A DNA stretch of 64,000 nucleotides from an uncultured Lachnospiraceae bacterium (GCA_910578085.1 CAJTPM010000018.1:1-64000); one strand, 5' to 3'; shown: positions 33,219 through 42,238, counted from the first letter of the stretch. A program made the numbers and translations. Notes: generated by a model from the letters alone, not told the origin.

Positions 33219-34463
33219 ATGCGTTTATTAAAACTGGAATGTAAAAGAGTGTTAAAGACAAGAGTGACGGTCGTGCTGTTACTGCTATCTTTTGGACTGG
33301 CCTTTCTGATGGCTTATCTGCCGGCCACGTTTCCTTATATCAAATATACGGATGATGCGGGGAATCAGGTGGAGTTAAAGGGGCCTGCGGCGATTCGGTA
33401 TCAGAAGGAGCTGCAGGCGGGAACCGCGGGCGATGTCACGCCGGAGAAGATACAGGAGGCGCTCAGACAGTATCAGGCCTGTCTGACAAAATATGGCGCA
33501 GAGACGATCTATGACCTGCCGGAGGGGGTGTATGTGGAGGAGATACTTCCCTATGAGCCACTGCTGCACGGCCTGCGGGAGGCCTATGCCGATCCGAATT
33601 CAGGTTTTGCCCCGTCTTTACTGGAGATTGATCCGGAGGAGGTGGATCAGTTCTACGAAAAATGTGTGGAGCGCAATGGAACCTTGATGAAACAGGAACA
33701 GAAAGATCACGAGGCGGCCCAGAAGAAGGCGGCGGCCATGTACGCGGCGGTTAAAAAACCCTTTCAGTTTTTCCCGGGATATGGCAGCGATCCGATGGAT
33801 TACGAGATCTTTCTGGCGTTTCTGATCCTGCTTTTTTCTGTGGTGATCGCCGCGCCGGTGTTTACTTCCGATTACCAGACGGGAGCCGATGACATCCTGC
33901 GCTGTACAAAATACGGGAACGCAAAATTTGCCCTGACAAAGGTGGTATCGGCGCTTTTGATCTGCGGTGTGACCTATGCCCTGTGCGGCTGCATCTACCT
34001 TCTGGTGTCAAACAGCCTGTTCGGCCGGGAGTGCACGAAGACTTCCATGCAGATGATCTTCTCGGCCATGAATCTGCCGGATATGAGCATCGGGCAGTTA
34101 CAGTGGTTTATCGCCCTGGCGGAGTTTCTCTGTATCCTGGCGGCGGTCAGCCTGACGCTGTTTCTCTCTTCAAAATTTAAGAACATGGTGGTCTCTCTGT
34201 CCGTCTCGCTGTTATTTGGCATTCTGCCGATCATCGTCTATATGGCGCTGCCGACGGGGATCGCAAACTGGATCTATCCCGTTTTGCCGGCGGGAGGCGC
34301 AAGTCTGCAGACAGCAATTTTATATGCGGTCATCGACTTTGAGTTCTGGAACATCGGAGACTTTGCCGTATGGCTTCCCCATGTCATGCTGGGGGCGTAT
34401 ATCATAGAGATTCCGCTGTTTATCCTGCTGACGGTCCGCTCCTATGCCGGACATGAAACGTAA
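33219..34463 (+). CDS. ABC-2 type transporter permease
   Basis: 414 residues from the ATG at 33219 (AGAAGGTGATCCT upstream); the longer frame inside the ATPase gene is not used. Topology: first helix near residues 13-35 (TVVLLLLSFGLAFLMAYLPA), a large extracytoplasmic, charged region of about 140 residues, then five or six helices (IFLAFLILLFSVVIAAPVFT; VVSALLICGVTYALCGCIYL; LFGILPIIVYMALP; VMLGAYIIEIPLFILLTVRS). The SDYQTGADDILRCTKYGNAK segment is an ABC-2 hallmark. Substrate unknown; with the sigma partner it may export an antimicrobial or a lipid. Confidence 0.85.
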   Translation: MRLLKLECKRVLKTRVTVVLLLLSFGLAFLMAYLPATFPYIKYTDDAGNQVELKGPAAIRYQKELQAGTAGDVTPEKIQEALRQYQACLTKYGAETIYDLPEGVYVEEILPYEPLLHGLREAYADPNSGFAPSLLEIDPEEVDQFYEKCVERNGTLMKQEQKDHEAAQKKAAAMYAAVKKPFQFFPGYGSDPMDYEIFLAFLILLFSVVIAAPVFTSDYQTGADDILRCTKYGNAKFALTKVVSALLICGVTYALCGCIYLLVSNSLFGRECTKTSMQMIFSAMNLPDMSIGQLQWFIALAEFLCILAAVSLTLFLSSKFKNMVVSLSVSLLFGILPIIVYMALPTGIANWIYPVLPAGGASLQTAILYAVIDFEFWNIGDFAVWLPHVMLGAYIIEIPLFILLTVRSYAGHET

Positions 34464-34606
34464 GCATAAGGTGAATATGATGCCCGAGATGGAAGAGGTG
34501 AAGTCGGGCATCATGGCTTCCATGCCGCTTTTGTGGTGAACAGGTAAGAGCTTTTGCTGTTTCGACTGTTATACTGTTTTTTGTTGAAAACAGAGGTAGA
34601 AATGGA

Positions 34607-34636
34607 TTGCATTACAGATAGGCTGTATGATATAAT
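34607..34636 (+). promoter_or_regulatory. promoter of the hemerythrin-receiver gene
   Basis: TTGCAT (34607-34612), 18 nt, TATAAT (34631-34636). The 282-bp gap before the gene also holds an 11-bp hairpin (34477-34487 with 34504-34514) without a T-run just after the ABC permease. Confidence 0.5.
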
Positions 34637-34745
34637 TCTGGCAGAAGAAAAACAGGTGTCTTGCGAAATAAAGGTGTATCGCAGGGCGCAGTATATTTGT
34701 CAGATCTGACAGGATCAGAATGTTCAGAGATGGGGGATTTCAGAC

Positions 34746-36119
34746 ATGGCGAACAGATTTGAGTGGCGGGACTCATACAGCATTGGAGTGGATATCATCG
34801 ATAAGGAGCACCAGCAGCTTTTTAAGATCATCAATAAACTTTATGCTTTTCAGGAGGAGGAAAAGGATGGGCAGTGGTTGTGTCAGGAGGGCATCAAGTT
34901 TTTTAAAGGGCATGCCTTAAAGCACTTCGGCAGTGAAGAGCGGTATATGGATTCGATCCATTACCCGGGATTGGAACAGCACAGACAGGTACATAAAAGT
35001 TTTCGGGAGTATACCCTTCCGGCGTTGGAAGAGGAACTGGAGAGGACGGAGTACGCCCCGGATTCGGTGGAGCATTTTCTGGGAGTGTGCACCGGCTGGC
35101 TGATCGGACATACCCTGACGGAGGATCTTGCAATTACCGGAAAAGGTGAGAGAAAGTGGGATAATCTTCTGCAGGAAGATGATATCGTGGTGGTGAGAAA
35201 AGTGATCGTCGAGCTGGTATTCAATATGTTCCGGCTGGAATCTCAGCTGGTCAGCGATGTATACGGCGGAGAGAAGTTTGGGGACGGCATGTACTTCCGC
35301 CTGATCTACGGAAACAAAAAGGATAAGAAAAGACTGCAGGTATTCCTTGTTCTGGAAGAAAAGATACTGATCAATACGATCGGGAAGATGCTGGGGATCC
35401 AGACCAATAAAGTAGATACGACGCTGCTGCATGCAGCCAGATATACAACGAGACAGCTTGTAAAACGCATTTTGGAGTATTTCCCCAAAATGGCGGACTA
35501 TGAACTGAAGGAAGAAAATCTCCTGTCCTATGAACAGTTTCAGAAAGTATTCGAGCGGGAAAACATGCAGATCAGCCTGTTGTTTAATACCGGAGGTTCA
35601 GGGTACTTTGCCTACTGTATGGTTGCCCCCCATCTGCTTGGAGAAAGCGGCGTTGTGACGCCGATCGGGGCGGAAAATGCCGTGAGCGAAGTGGATAAGT
35701 ACCTGAAAAAGAAGGAAGAAGAGAAAGAGGAAGATAAGGCACATCACAAATCTAAAGTACTTGTGGTGGACGATTCCAAAACCATCCGATATTACATCAG
35801 CGATCTGCTGAAAACAGATTACGATGTTGCGCAGGCGGAATCCGGAATAGCCGCCATCAGGACAATTACGCTAAACAAACCGGATCTGGTGCTTTTGGAT
35901 TACGAAATGCCTGTGTGTGATGGCAGGCAGACACTTGAGATGCTGCGTTCCGATCCGAACTTTGCAGATCTGCCGGTTATTTTCCTGACAGGCAGAGGCG
36001 ATCCGGACAGTGTCAGGAAAGTGCTTGCCTTAAAGCCGGCGGGGTATCTGCTGAAAAATTTAAAGCCGGATGCAATCAAAAAAGAGGTCGATAATTTCTT
36101 CGCCAGAAAAAAGGCCTGA
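34746..36119 (+). CDS. hemerythrin / CheX-like / response-regulator receiver protein
   Basis: 457 residues in three parts. Residues 1-130: bacteriohemerythrin with all di-iron ligands, H22, H60 and E64, H79 and H83, H122 and D127. Residues about 150-325: alpha/beta domain with the pattern of CheX/CheC-type chemotaxis phosphatases (LQVFLVLEEKILINTIGKML; LLHAARYTTRQLVKRILEYF; LLFNTGGSGYFAYCMVAP), though the catalytic Glu/Asn pair is not obvious. A KKKEEEKEEDK linker leads to residues 338-457: a receiver with acidic pair VVDDS, phospho-acceptor in LLDYEMP, Thr in FLTGRGD and Lys in YLLKNLKP. It probably senses oxygen or NO and links to chemotaxis signalling. GGGGGATTTCAGAC precedes the ATG. Confidence 0.88.
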   Translation: MANRFEWRDSYSIGVDIIDKEHQQLFKIINKLYAFQEEEKDGQWLCQEGIKFFKGHALKHFGSEERYMDSIHYPGLEQHRQVHKSFREYTLPALEEELERTEYAPDSVEHFLGVCTGWLIGHTLTEDLAITGKGERKWDNLLQEDDIVVVRKVIVELVFNMFRLESQLVSDVYGGEKFGDGMYFRLIYGNKKDKKRLQVFLVLEEKILINTIGKMLGIQTNKVDTTLLHAARYTTRQLVKRILEYFPKMADYELKEENLLSYEQFQKVFERENMQISLLFNTGGSGYFAYCMVAPHLLGESGVVTPIGAENAVSEVDKYLKKKEEEKEEDKAHHKSKVLVVDDSKTIRYYISDLLKTDYDVAQAESGIAAIRTITLNKPDLVLLDYEMPVCDGRQTLEMLRSDPNFADLPVIFLTGRGDPDSVRKVLALKPAGYLLKNLKPDAIKKEVDNFFARKKA

Positions 36120-36152
36120 AATAACAGACAGAGAGTTTTCGGGAGTGCGGTT

Positions 36153-36806
36153 ATGGAAGTTCAGGCGCTGATCATATTTTGCATGGAGATGGCGGGGACA
36201 GTGGCTTTTGCAGCATCCGGAGCGATGACGGGGATCAGCCGGCGCATGGACGTTTTTGGGGTATGCGTACTTGGGGTGGTAACTGCCGTGGGCGGCGGCA
36301 TGATGCGGGATGTGATCCTCGGAAATGTGCCGGGAGCGTTGACCAAACCGGTCTATGTAGTCGCGGCGGTAATTACGGCGCTGCTCATTTTTGCGGTACT
36401 GTATTTTAAGCGGGATATGCTGCAGGGGCGATTCGGGCTTTTGTATGACCGCATGATGTTAGTGATGGATTCTGTCGGACTGGGTATTTTTACGGTGGTG
36501 GGCGTGATTACCGGAATTCGGAATGGTTATCTGGAGAACACCTTTCTGTTAACTTTTCTCGGCACGCTGACCGGCGTCGGAGGCGGACTGCTGCGGGATA
36601 TGATGGCCGGTGTTCCGCCTTATATTTTTGTGAAACACATTTACGCCTGTGCATCGGTGGCCGGAGCATTGGTCTGTGTTTCCATTTACAGGGGATTCGG
36701 ACAGATACCGGCGGTCGTTATCTCGTCGCTTCTTGTTGTGGCAGTCCGGTTTCTGGCGGCACACTATCGCTGGAATCTGCCCCATGTGGAGAGGAAGGAA
36801 GAGTAG
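36153..36806 (+). CDS. TRIC-family (UPF0126/YadS-like) cation channel protein
   Basis: 217 residues, about seven helices built from an internal duplication. The paired signature is VVTAVGGGMMRDVILGNVPG near residues 47-66 and LTGVGGGLLRDMMAGVPPYI near 130-150, each with GGG then RD. Prokaryotic TRIC proteins form monovalent cation channels. It begins 33 bp after the hemerythrin gene and is followed within 6 bp by a 56-residue gene. The ATG has a poor upstream site (GGGAGTGCGGTT). Confidence 0.88.
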   Translation: MEVQALIIFCMEMAGTVAFAASGAMTGISRRMDVFGVCVLGVVTAVGGGMMRDVILGNVPGALTKPVYVVAAVITALLIFAVLYFKRDMLQGRFGLLYDRMMLVMDSVGLGIFTVVGVITGIRNGYLENTFLLTFLGTLTGVGGGLLRDMMAGVPPYIFVKHIYACASVAGALVCVSIYRGFGQIPAVVISSLLVVAVRFLAAHYRWNLPHVERKEE

Positions 36807-36811
36807 GGAAG

Positions 36812-36982
36812 ATGGATACATGGTTTTATGAAGTGGTAAATATTGACGGGGACTATGTGAACTTACGGCGGACGGATCAGGCGTCCGATGAACTGAAGCT
36901 TGTGGCAAGGGCGCTTCTGCCGCCGGAGATCACCGAAGGAACGCAGTTAAAGTATGAGTTTATGCAGTACGAAATAGTATAG
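36812..36982 (+). CDS. small conserved-looking protein of unknown function (56 aa)
   Basis: Reads MDTWFYEVVNIDGDYVNLRR then a DELKLVARALLPPEITEGTQ stretch and ends EFMQYEIV. Ribosome binding site GGAAG at good spacing, 5 bp after the TRIC stop. Beta-rich, acidic, no membrane segment. Could be a small nucleic-acid- or metal-binding domain; I do not recognise it. Coding is supported by position, start context and a normal amino-acid mix. Confidence 0.65.
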   Translation: MDTWFYEVVNIDGDYVNLRRTDQASDELKLVARALLPPEITEGTQLKYEFMQYEIV

Positions 36983-37065
36983 GGAATCCGTGAGCAGTAT
37001 GGAGAATCATTGCGTATTGACTGTGTACGAAGGACCGGATACTGCGTATATACAGAAAACAGACG

Positions 37066-37085
37066 GGCCGCCTGATGGGGCGGCC
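37066..37085 (+). terminator. hairpin after the TRIC/small-protein pair
   Basis: GGCCGCC (37066-37072) with GGCGGCC (37079-37085), 6-nt loop, no long U-tract. Probably a weak terminator or a stabilising hairpin just before the metallopeptidase gene. Confidence 0.4.
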
Positions 37086-37114
37086 ATCTTGTTGGAAAAA
37101 AAGAGGGACAAAAA

Positions 37115-37684
37115 ATGAGAGATGATATCAGGATCATCCGCAGCAGGCGGAAGACGGTCTCCATCCGGATCGATGAAAATCTCCGCATTACCGTGCGTGC
37201 GCCGTTGCGGATGCCGGACGGCGCCATCCGTGCCTTTATAGAAGAGCGCTCCGCATGGATCGAAAAGAATCTGGAAAAAATGAGAGAAAGAAAAGAAGAG
37301 ATGCAGCCGGAGCCTGAGGAAGTGCTCACAGTGGAAGAAATTCGCGCCCTGGCGAAGGAAGCGGCAGATTACATCCCGAAGAGAGTTTCCTTTTATGCGG
37401 AAAAGATCGGCGTAAATTACGGAAGAATCACGATCCGGAACCAGAAGTCCCGCTGGGGAAGCTGCAGTGGCAGAGGCAACCTGAATTTTAACTGTCTGCT
37501 GATGCTCACACCGCCGGAAATCATAGATTATGTGGTCGTCCACGAGCTTTGCCACAGATTGGAAATGAACCACTCCCCCTACTTCTGGGCGAAAGTGGAA
37601 TGCATACTTCCCGACTACAAAAACCGCCGAAAATGGCTGAAGACTAACGGAGAAAAAATCATGCATCGAATGACTACAGACTGA
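37115..37684 (+). CDS. YgjP-like (DUF45) zinc metallopeptidase
   Basis: 189 residues. Zinc site HELCHRLEMNHSPYFW near residues 144-159: HExxH with a third His and the downstream Phe/Trp typical of the YgjP family. Upstream region IIRSRRKTVSIRIDENLRIT and KSRWGSCSGRGNLNFNCLLM are family landmarks. Cytoplasmic by prediction. Members are linked to M48/SprT-type peptidases, but the physiological substrate is unknown. A sigma-28 promoter for the flagellar operon begins 18 bp after the stop, so this gene is not part of that transcript. Confidence 0.9.
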   Translation: MRDDIRIIRSRRKTVSIRIDENLRITVRAPLRMPDGAIRAFIEERSAWIEKNLEKMRERKEEMQPEPEEVLTVEEIRALAKEAADYIPKRVSFYAEKIGVNYGRITIRNQKSRWGSCSGRGNLNFNCLLMLTPPEIIDYVVVHELCHRLEMNHSPYFWAKVECILPDYKNRRKWLKTNGEKIMHRMTTD

Positions 37685-37702
37685 AAATTTTATCAAAGAC
37701 CC

Positions 37703-37729
37703 TAAAGTCTTTCAGGAAATAACCGATAC
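37703..37729 (+). promoter_or_regulatory. sigma-28 promoter of the flgM operon
   Basis: TAAA (37703-37706), 16 nt, CCGATAC (37723-37729), matching the sigma-28/SigD consensus. A matching promoter with the same 16-nt spacing lies before flaG at 44676. Confidence 0.85.
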
Positions 37730-37807
37730 TATTAGTATAAAACGTGTTATCAGGTAAAAAATTACAGGTTGAGCACGGAAGCGAGTCCAGAGAAGGGGGA
37801 ACCTGTT

Positions 37808-38080
37808 ATGAGAATTAATCCTTATATTCAAGTACAGCAGATGTATAACACCAAAAAGCCGGGAAACGTGAAAAAAGCGGAAAGTGCAGCCCGTGCAGAC
37901 GGTGTGATGATATCCAATATCGGTAAGGAGATCCAGACGGCAAAGCAGGCGGTGGCGGCCACGCCGGATATCAGAACGGATATCACGGAGCCGATCCGTG
38001 CAGCGGTGAAAAACGGAACTTATGAAGTGAGCAGTGAGGCGTTTGCCGACAAACTGCTGAAAGCGGCAGGAGAAATTTAA
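37808..38080 (+). CDS. flgM: anti-sigma-28 factor FlgM
   Basis: 90 residues from the ATG at 37808 (AGGGGGAACCTGTT upstream); the in-frame extension to 37769 has no site. FlgM binds sigma-28 until the hook is finished and it is exported. The N-terminal part is disordered (QVQQMYNTKKPGNVKKAESA) and the C-terminal sigma-binding helices read VMISNIGKEIQTAKQAVAAT and NGTYEVSSEAFADKLLKAAG. It heads the flagellar operon and is itself driven by sigma-28, giving negative autoregulation. Confidence 0.9.
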   Translation: MRINPYIQVQQMYNTKKPGNVKKAESAARADGVMISNIGKEIQTAKQAVAATPDIRTDITEPIRAAVKNGTYEVSSEAFADKLLKAAGEI

Positions 38081-38098
38081 GAAATGAGGGAGTAACCA

Positions 38099-38617
38099 GT
38101 GGCGAGCCTGATTGAAAATCTGATGGATACCTTAAACCGGGAAAGCGCCGAATATGAGGCATTGGTGGAGCTATCCAAAAAGAAGACTCCCGTGGTTATC
38201 AGGGGAGATCTGGAGGCACTGCAGGCGATCACGGAGGAAGAACAGCTTGCGGCAGGCCGTATCAGTCACATTGAGAGCGAACGGCGAAATGTGATGAAAG
38301 AAATTGCAGGCGTACTTAACACGGATGTTGAGGCACTGAAACTGGCGGATATGATTCGGGTTCTCGAACGGAGACCGGTGGAAAAGCGGAAGATGGAAGA
38401 ATGCCAGAACCGCCTGAAATCAGCGGTTTACCAGATGAAGCAGATCAATGAACACAATCTGGAGCTGATCGAGAAAGCGCTTGAGATGGCACAGTTTGAG
38501 CTGAATCTTTATCAGTCAATGAAATCCGCACCCGAGACAGCAAACTATAACAGGGCTGCCTATAATGACGGCTCTGTGATGGGGAGTTCCAGGGGAAGAT
38601 TTGATGCAAAGCAATAA
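38099..38617 (+). CDS. flgN: FlgN-family flagellar export chaperone
   Basis: 172 residues, almost all helical. FlgN chaperones FlgK and FlgL for type III export. The family pattern ENLMDTLNRESAEYEALVEL at the N-terminus and LKSAVYQMKQINEHNLELIE near residue 110 are present, with a flexible C-terminus. GTG start with GGGAGTAACCA upstream. It sits between flgM and flgK as usual. Confidence 0.88.
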   Translation: MASLIENLMDTLNRESAEYEALVELSKKKTPVVIRGDLEALQAITEEEQLAAGRISHIESERRNVMKEIAGVLNTDVEALKLADMIRVLERRPVEKRKMEECQNRLKSAVYQMKQINEHNLELIEKALEMAQFELNLYQSMKSAPETANYNRAAYNDGSVMGSSRGRFDAKQ

Positions 38618-38633
38618 CATTTGAGGTGAGAGT

Positions 38634-40253
38634 ATGTCTTTATTCAGTGGATTATATGTGGGAACGACTGCTTTGAAAGTCGCTTCCGATGCATTAAATA
38701 CAACATCGCATAATATATCTAACGCGGATACCCCGGGCTATACAAGGCAGCAGGTATCGCAGTCTACACGTCATTATAATATTCTGAGCAACGCCACCAC
38801 AAAGGTAGCGGCGAAAGAGATCGGAATGGGCGTCTCCTATGCGGAGACCAGACAGGTCAGAGATTTTTTCCTGGATCAGGTATATCGAAGAGAATCGGGC
38901 AGAAGCGCCTATTACGAGGTGTCTTATGAAGCGCTGATCCATGTGCAGGATCTGCTTGGGGAAAGCGGCGACAGAAATTTCGGGGAAGCCATCGAAGAGT
39001 ACTGGAAGACGATCCAGGAACTGGCCGGTGATCCCAGCAGTGCTGTAACCCAGGGACTATTTGTTTCCAAAGCGCAGACACTGATCGAGCGTGCCACCAA
39101 TGTCTATAAGAGTCTGATTGATTATCAGAACAACCTCAACACAGAGGTGAAAAAGCACGTCGACAAACTGAATGTTTACGGGAAACGTCTGGCGGAGTTA
39201 AACAGGCAGATTGTGAATATCGAGGTGGGCGGCATTGAGAAAGCCAACGACCTAAAAGACGAGAGAAACTATATTCTGGATCAGATGGCGGATCTTTGCA
39301 GCATTTCCTATTCGGAAGATGTGGACGGCTATGTTTCGGTTCAGATAGAAGGCGTTGATTTTGTGAAGCGTAATGTCTTCTATGAGATGGGTTTACATAT
39401 GGACGACAAAACCGGCTATTATACGCCCTTCTGGCCTCATATTTCGGAGAGCAGCATCAACGAAAAGGGCGAGGTCGTTTACACACCGGAAGAGGTGCGC
39501 AAGGGCCGGGTATTCAATCTGGAAAGAGAGATCTCTACTGCGGCGAATACGGATGTGGGCAGACTGAAGGCCGTGCTGTTGGCGAGAGGCGATCACGCGG
39601 CGGACTGCAGTGAGATGGAAGATGCAGGGGAATACGATAAGAAAATAGCGCCTTCCATTCTGATGAATATTGAGGCGGAGTTTGATAAACTGATCAGCAA
39701 TATCGTACAGACCGTCAACGGGATCCTGATCGATACCGGATATACGGACGGTACGGTGGGGCCTGACGGGAAACCGACTGCGGACAGCGCGCTGTTTGTG
39801 CGGATCAACACCCAGGGGATGGCGGATGACGAAGGCTGGCATATCGGCAATATCGCTGTCAACGACGCCTTTTTGAAGGAGCCGGCGTTGTTAAACTTTG
39901 TGAAGGGCGACGAAGAGGTGGATCACAGTGCGGCGGACAGATTGAAGGCAGCTTTTGAGGAAGAAAAGTATACGTTAAATCCGAATACGGAAAAGCGTTC
40001 CGCATTCAAGGATTTTTACGGTGATCTGGTGAATCAGGTGTCGAACACCGGCTCCGTGAACAAACTGCTTTACGAATATCAGCTGGATACCCAGGAGGAG
40101 ACGAATTTTGCGAGAGAGCAGGTTCTTGGCGTATCTACGGATGAGGAACTGCAGTTTATGATAAAATTCCAGAACGCCTACAACATGGCGAGCCGGTATA
40201 TTACCACATTGAATAATATGTTGGAGAGCATGCTCAACCAGTTCGGCGCATAG
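38634..40253 (+). CDS. flgK: flagellar hook-associated protein FlgK (HAP1), copy 1
   Basis: 539 residues; links hook and filament. N-terminal rod motif LKVASDALNTTSHNISNADT with the NISNADTPGYTRQ signature, a D0-D1 coiled coil to about 190, a variable outer domain in the middle, and the C-terminal helix DEELQFMIKFQNAYNMASRY plus ITTLNNMLESMLNQFGA, the canonical FlgK end. GAGGTGAGAGT precedes the ATG. A second flgK follows at once. Of the two, this copy has the standard C-terminus, so it is the better candidate for the main junction protein. Confidence 0.95.
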   Translation: MSLFSGLYVGTTALKVASDALNTTSHNISNADTPGYTRQQVSQSTRHYNILSNATTKVAAKEIGMGVSYAETRQVRDFFLDQVYRRESGRSAYYEVSYEALIHVQDLLGESGDRNFGEAIEEYWKTIQELAGDPSSAVTQGLFVSKAQTLIERATNVYKSLIDYQNNLNTEVKKHVDKLNVYGKRLAELNRQIVNIEVGGIEKANDLKDERNYILDQMADLCSISYSEDVDGYVSVQIEGVDFVKRNVFYEMGLHMDDKTGYYTPFWPHISESSINEKGEVVYTPEEVRKGRVFNLEREISTAANTDVGRLKAVLLARGDHAADCSEMEDAGEYDKKIAPSILMNIEAEFDKLISNIVQTVNGILIDTGYTDGTVGPDGKPTADSALFVRINTQGMADDEGWHIGNIAVNDAFLKEPALLNFVKGDEEVDHSAADRLKAAFEEEKYTLNPNTEKRSAFKDFYGDLVNQVSNTGSVNKLLYEYQLDTQEETNFAREQVLGVSTDEELQFMIKFQNAYNMASRYITTLNNMLESMLNQFGA

Positions 40254-40315
40254 AGCGGCAGCTTTTCAAAAATTTGAAAAAATCAGGATGACAGTGAAAG
40301 GGCACGGTACTTGTT

Positions 40316-42238
40316 ATGGCTTCTACCTTTTTTGGACTTAATATAGCAGCTTCGGGACTCAGGGCGGCGAATGCCTCCCTCAATACCGCAGCAAACAACA
40401 TATCAAACGCAGACACAAAGGGCTACAGCAGGCAGAGGGTTTTGCAGCAGGCGGCGGATCCGCTCCGCGCATTTGCGGCTTACGGCTGTGCGGGCGCAGG
40501 TGTAAAGACGTTAGCCATCGAGAGAGTTCGGAACGAATTTTACGATGTAAAATACCGCGAGAACGAGACTAATTACGGGGAATACAGTTCAAAGAATTAT
40601 TATATGCAGCTGATTCAGGACTATTTCGACGATGACGGAAAGACAGGCTTTTCCGCCATATTTACGAATATGAAGACAGTGGGGACGCAGGAAGTGCTGA
40701 AAAATCCCGGGGATGCCACCTCCAAAAAGGATTTTATGGGAACCGTGGAAAAACTGGTGGAGTATTTCAATACTTCGGCCAAAAACCTGGAGAGACTGCA
40801 AAAAGACGTAAATGATGAGATCAAAGTGAAGGTGGACGCGATCAATTCCATTGCCACGGAGATCCAGACATTAAATAAGCAGATCAACGTGATTGAGCTC
40901 TCCGGCAGCAAGGCAAACGAACTGCGGGATAAGAGAGATCTGCTGGTGGATCAGCTGTCGAAGATCGTGGACGTGGAGGTGATTGAGCACCCCATCTATG
41001 ACACCAACGATCCGGACAGGGAGACCGGCGCAACCCGCTATATGGTGAGGATCGCAGGGGGCCAGACCCTGGTGGACAACAATAAAAGATATGAGCTGGA
41101 GTGCAGAGCCAGAGAGACAAACAACAAGGTAAATCAGAGCGATATCACAGGCCTGTACGATATTTACTGGGTGGGAGGCGACATGTTCAATACCGCTAAC
41201 TCCCGAATGGGCGGCGAGCTGGCAGGCCTTTTGAAACTCAGAGACGGAAATAACGGGGAAAGCTTTTACGGCGAGGTAGGCCAGACACAGCTGGTAGACG
41301 GAAAATGGCAGGTGAAGATCGATGTGACGGCGGAGCATCTGAAGGATCTGAATAAGTGTACCCTTGCCGGCGCCGGCACCATCAATATCGGCAATACCCT
41401 TTACAAATACGACGGCTGGACCTTCAACAGGGACGCGGACGGAAACTGCAGCTATACGATTACACTGGCGCAGGGGCAGGTTAACGGGATCCCCAATATG
41501 CTGGGCAAGAACGCGTCGGTGGGAAGCAGTATCGACTATCAGGGAATTCCCTATTACCAGGAACAGATGAACGAATGGCTGCGGCTCTTTGCCCAGTCCA
41601 TGAATTCCATCTTAAAATCCGGCTATACGGACGACGGAAAACCGGGCTGTCAGATGTTTACTTACGATTATAACGATGAGACCGGAACCCATGAGGGTTT
41701 ATTTGACCATAAAGGACAGGACGCTGACAGCGGCAACAGTGAGGATCTGTTTTCCGGGAAATATGAGGACGGCAAAACCTATGAGGTATCCAATCTGTCC
41801 GACAGCTATTACCGCCTCACAGCAGGAAATGTTACGGTGTTTGATGCATTAAAGGCAAATCCTGAGTTACTTGGCGTCAAGGGGGTTGATGAGGAAGACA
41901 AGACGGAGGGTGAATCCCAGTACGGCAATATGAAGCTTCTGTTGGAGACCATGACAGATGATAAGAAACTCAGCTTCAGAGGCGCCAATGCGGGAGAATT
42001 CCTGACCTGCGTGCTGGGGGATATCACACTGGCAGCAGGCAGTGCCCAGACCTTTGAAGAGAGTTATCTGATTCTGCAGAAATCCCTGGATAACCAGAGA
42101 CTTTCCATCTCCGGCGTAGATGAAGATGAAGAAGCGCTGAGCGTGGTGCATCTGCAGGACAGCTATACATTGGCGTGTAAAATGATATCCACGTTTTCCG
42201 AGATCTATGACAGACTGATTCTGGAAACCGGAGTATAA
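40316..42238 (+). CDS. second FlgK-like hook-associated protein
   Basis: 640 residues. N-terminus LRAANASLNTAANNISNADT then KGYSRQRVLQQ matches FlgK, and coiled coil (about 95-200) follows the same pattern as copy 1. The middle has an insert rich in Gly and Asp. The C-terminus (ALSVVHLQDSYTLACKMIST, FSEIYDRLILETGV) is diverged but retains the terminal amphipathic helix. GAAAGGGCACGGTACTTGTT precedes the ATG. Both copies are in one operon with flgL, so they are probably co-made; they may form a mixed or two-layer junction. Start and length are secure; the specific role is inferred. Confidence 0.88.
   Translation: MASTFFGLNIAASGLRAANASLNTAANNISNADTKGYSRQRVLQQAADPLRAFAAYGCAGAGVKTLAIERVRNEFYDVKYRENETNYGEYSSKNYYMQLIQDYFDDDGKTGFSAIFTNMKTVGTQEVLKNPGDATSKKDFMGTVEKLVEYFNTSAKNLERLQKDVNDEIKVKVDAINSIATEIQTLNKQINVIELSGSKANELRDKRDLLVDQLSKIVDVEVIEHPIYDTNDPDRETGATRYMVRIAGGQTLVDNNKRYELECRARETNNKVNQSDITGLYDIYWVGGDMFNTANSRMGGELAGLLKLRDGNNGESFYGEVGQTQLVDGKWQVKIDVTAEHLKDLNKCTLAGAGTINIGNTLYKYDGWTFNRDADGNCSYTITLAQGQVNGIPNMLGKNASVGSSIDYQGIPYYQEQMNEWLRLFAQSMNSILKSGYTDDGKPGCQMFTYDYNDETGTHEGLFDHKGQDADSGNSEDLFSGKYEDGKTYEVSNLSDSYYRLTAGNVTVFDALKANPELLGVKGVDEEDKTEGESQYGNMKLLLETMTDDKKLSFRGANAGEFLTCVLGDITLAAGSAQTFEESYLILQKSLDNQRLSISGVDEDEEALSVVHLQDSYTLACKMISTFSEIYDRLILETGV

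Noticed and set aside
34477..34514. Terminator after the ABC-2 permease
   Set aside because: The 11-bp stem is perfect but there is no T-tract downstream, so it is left as an unassigned hairpin.
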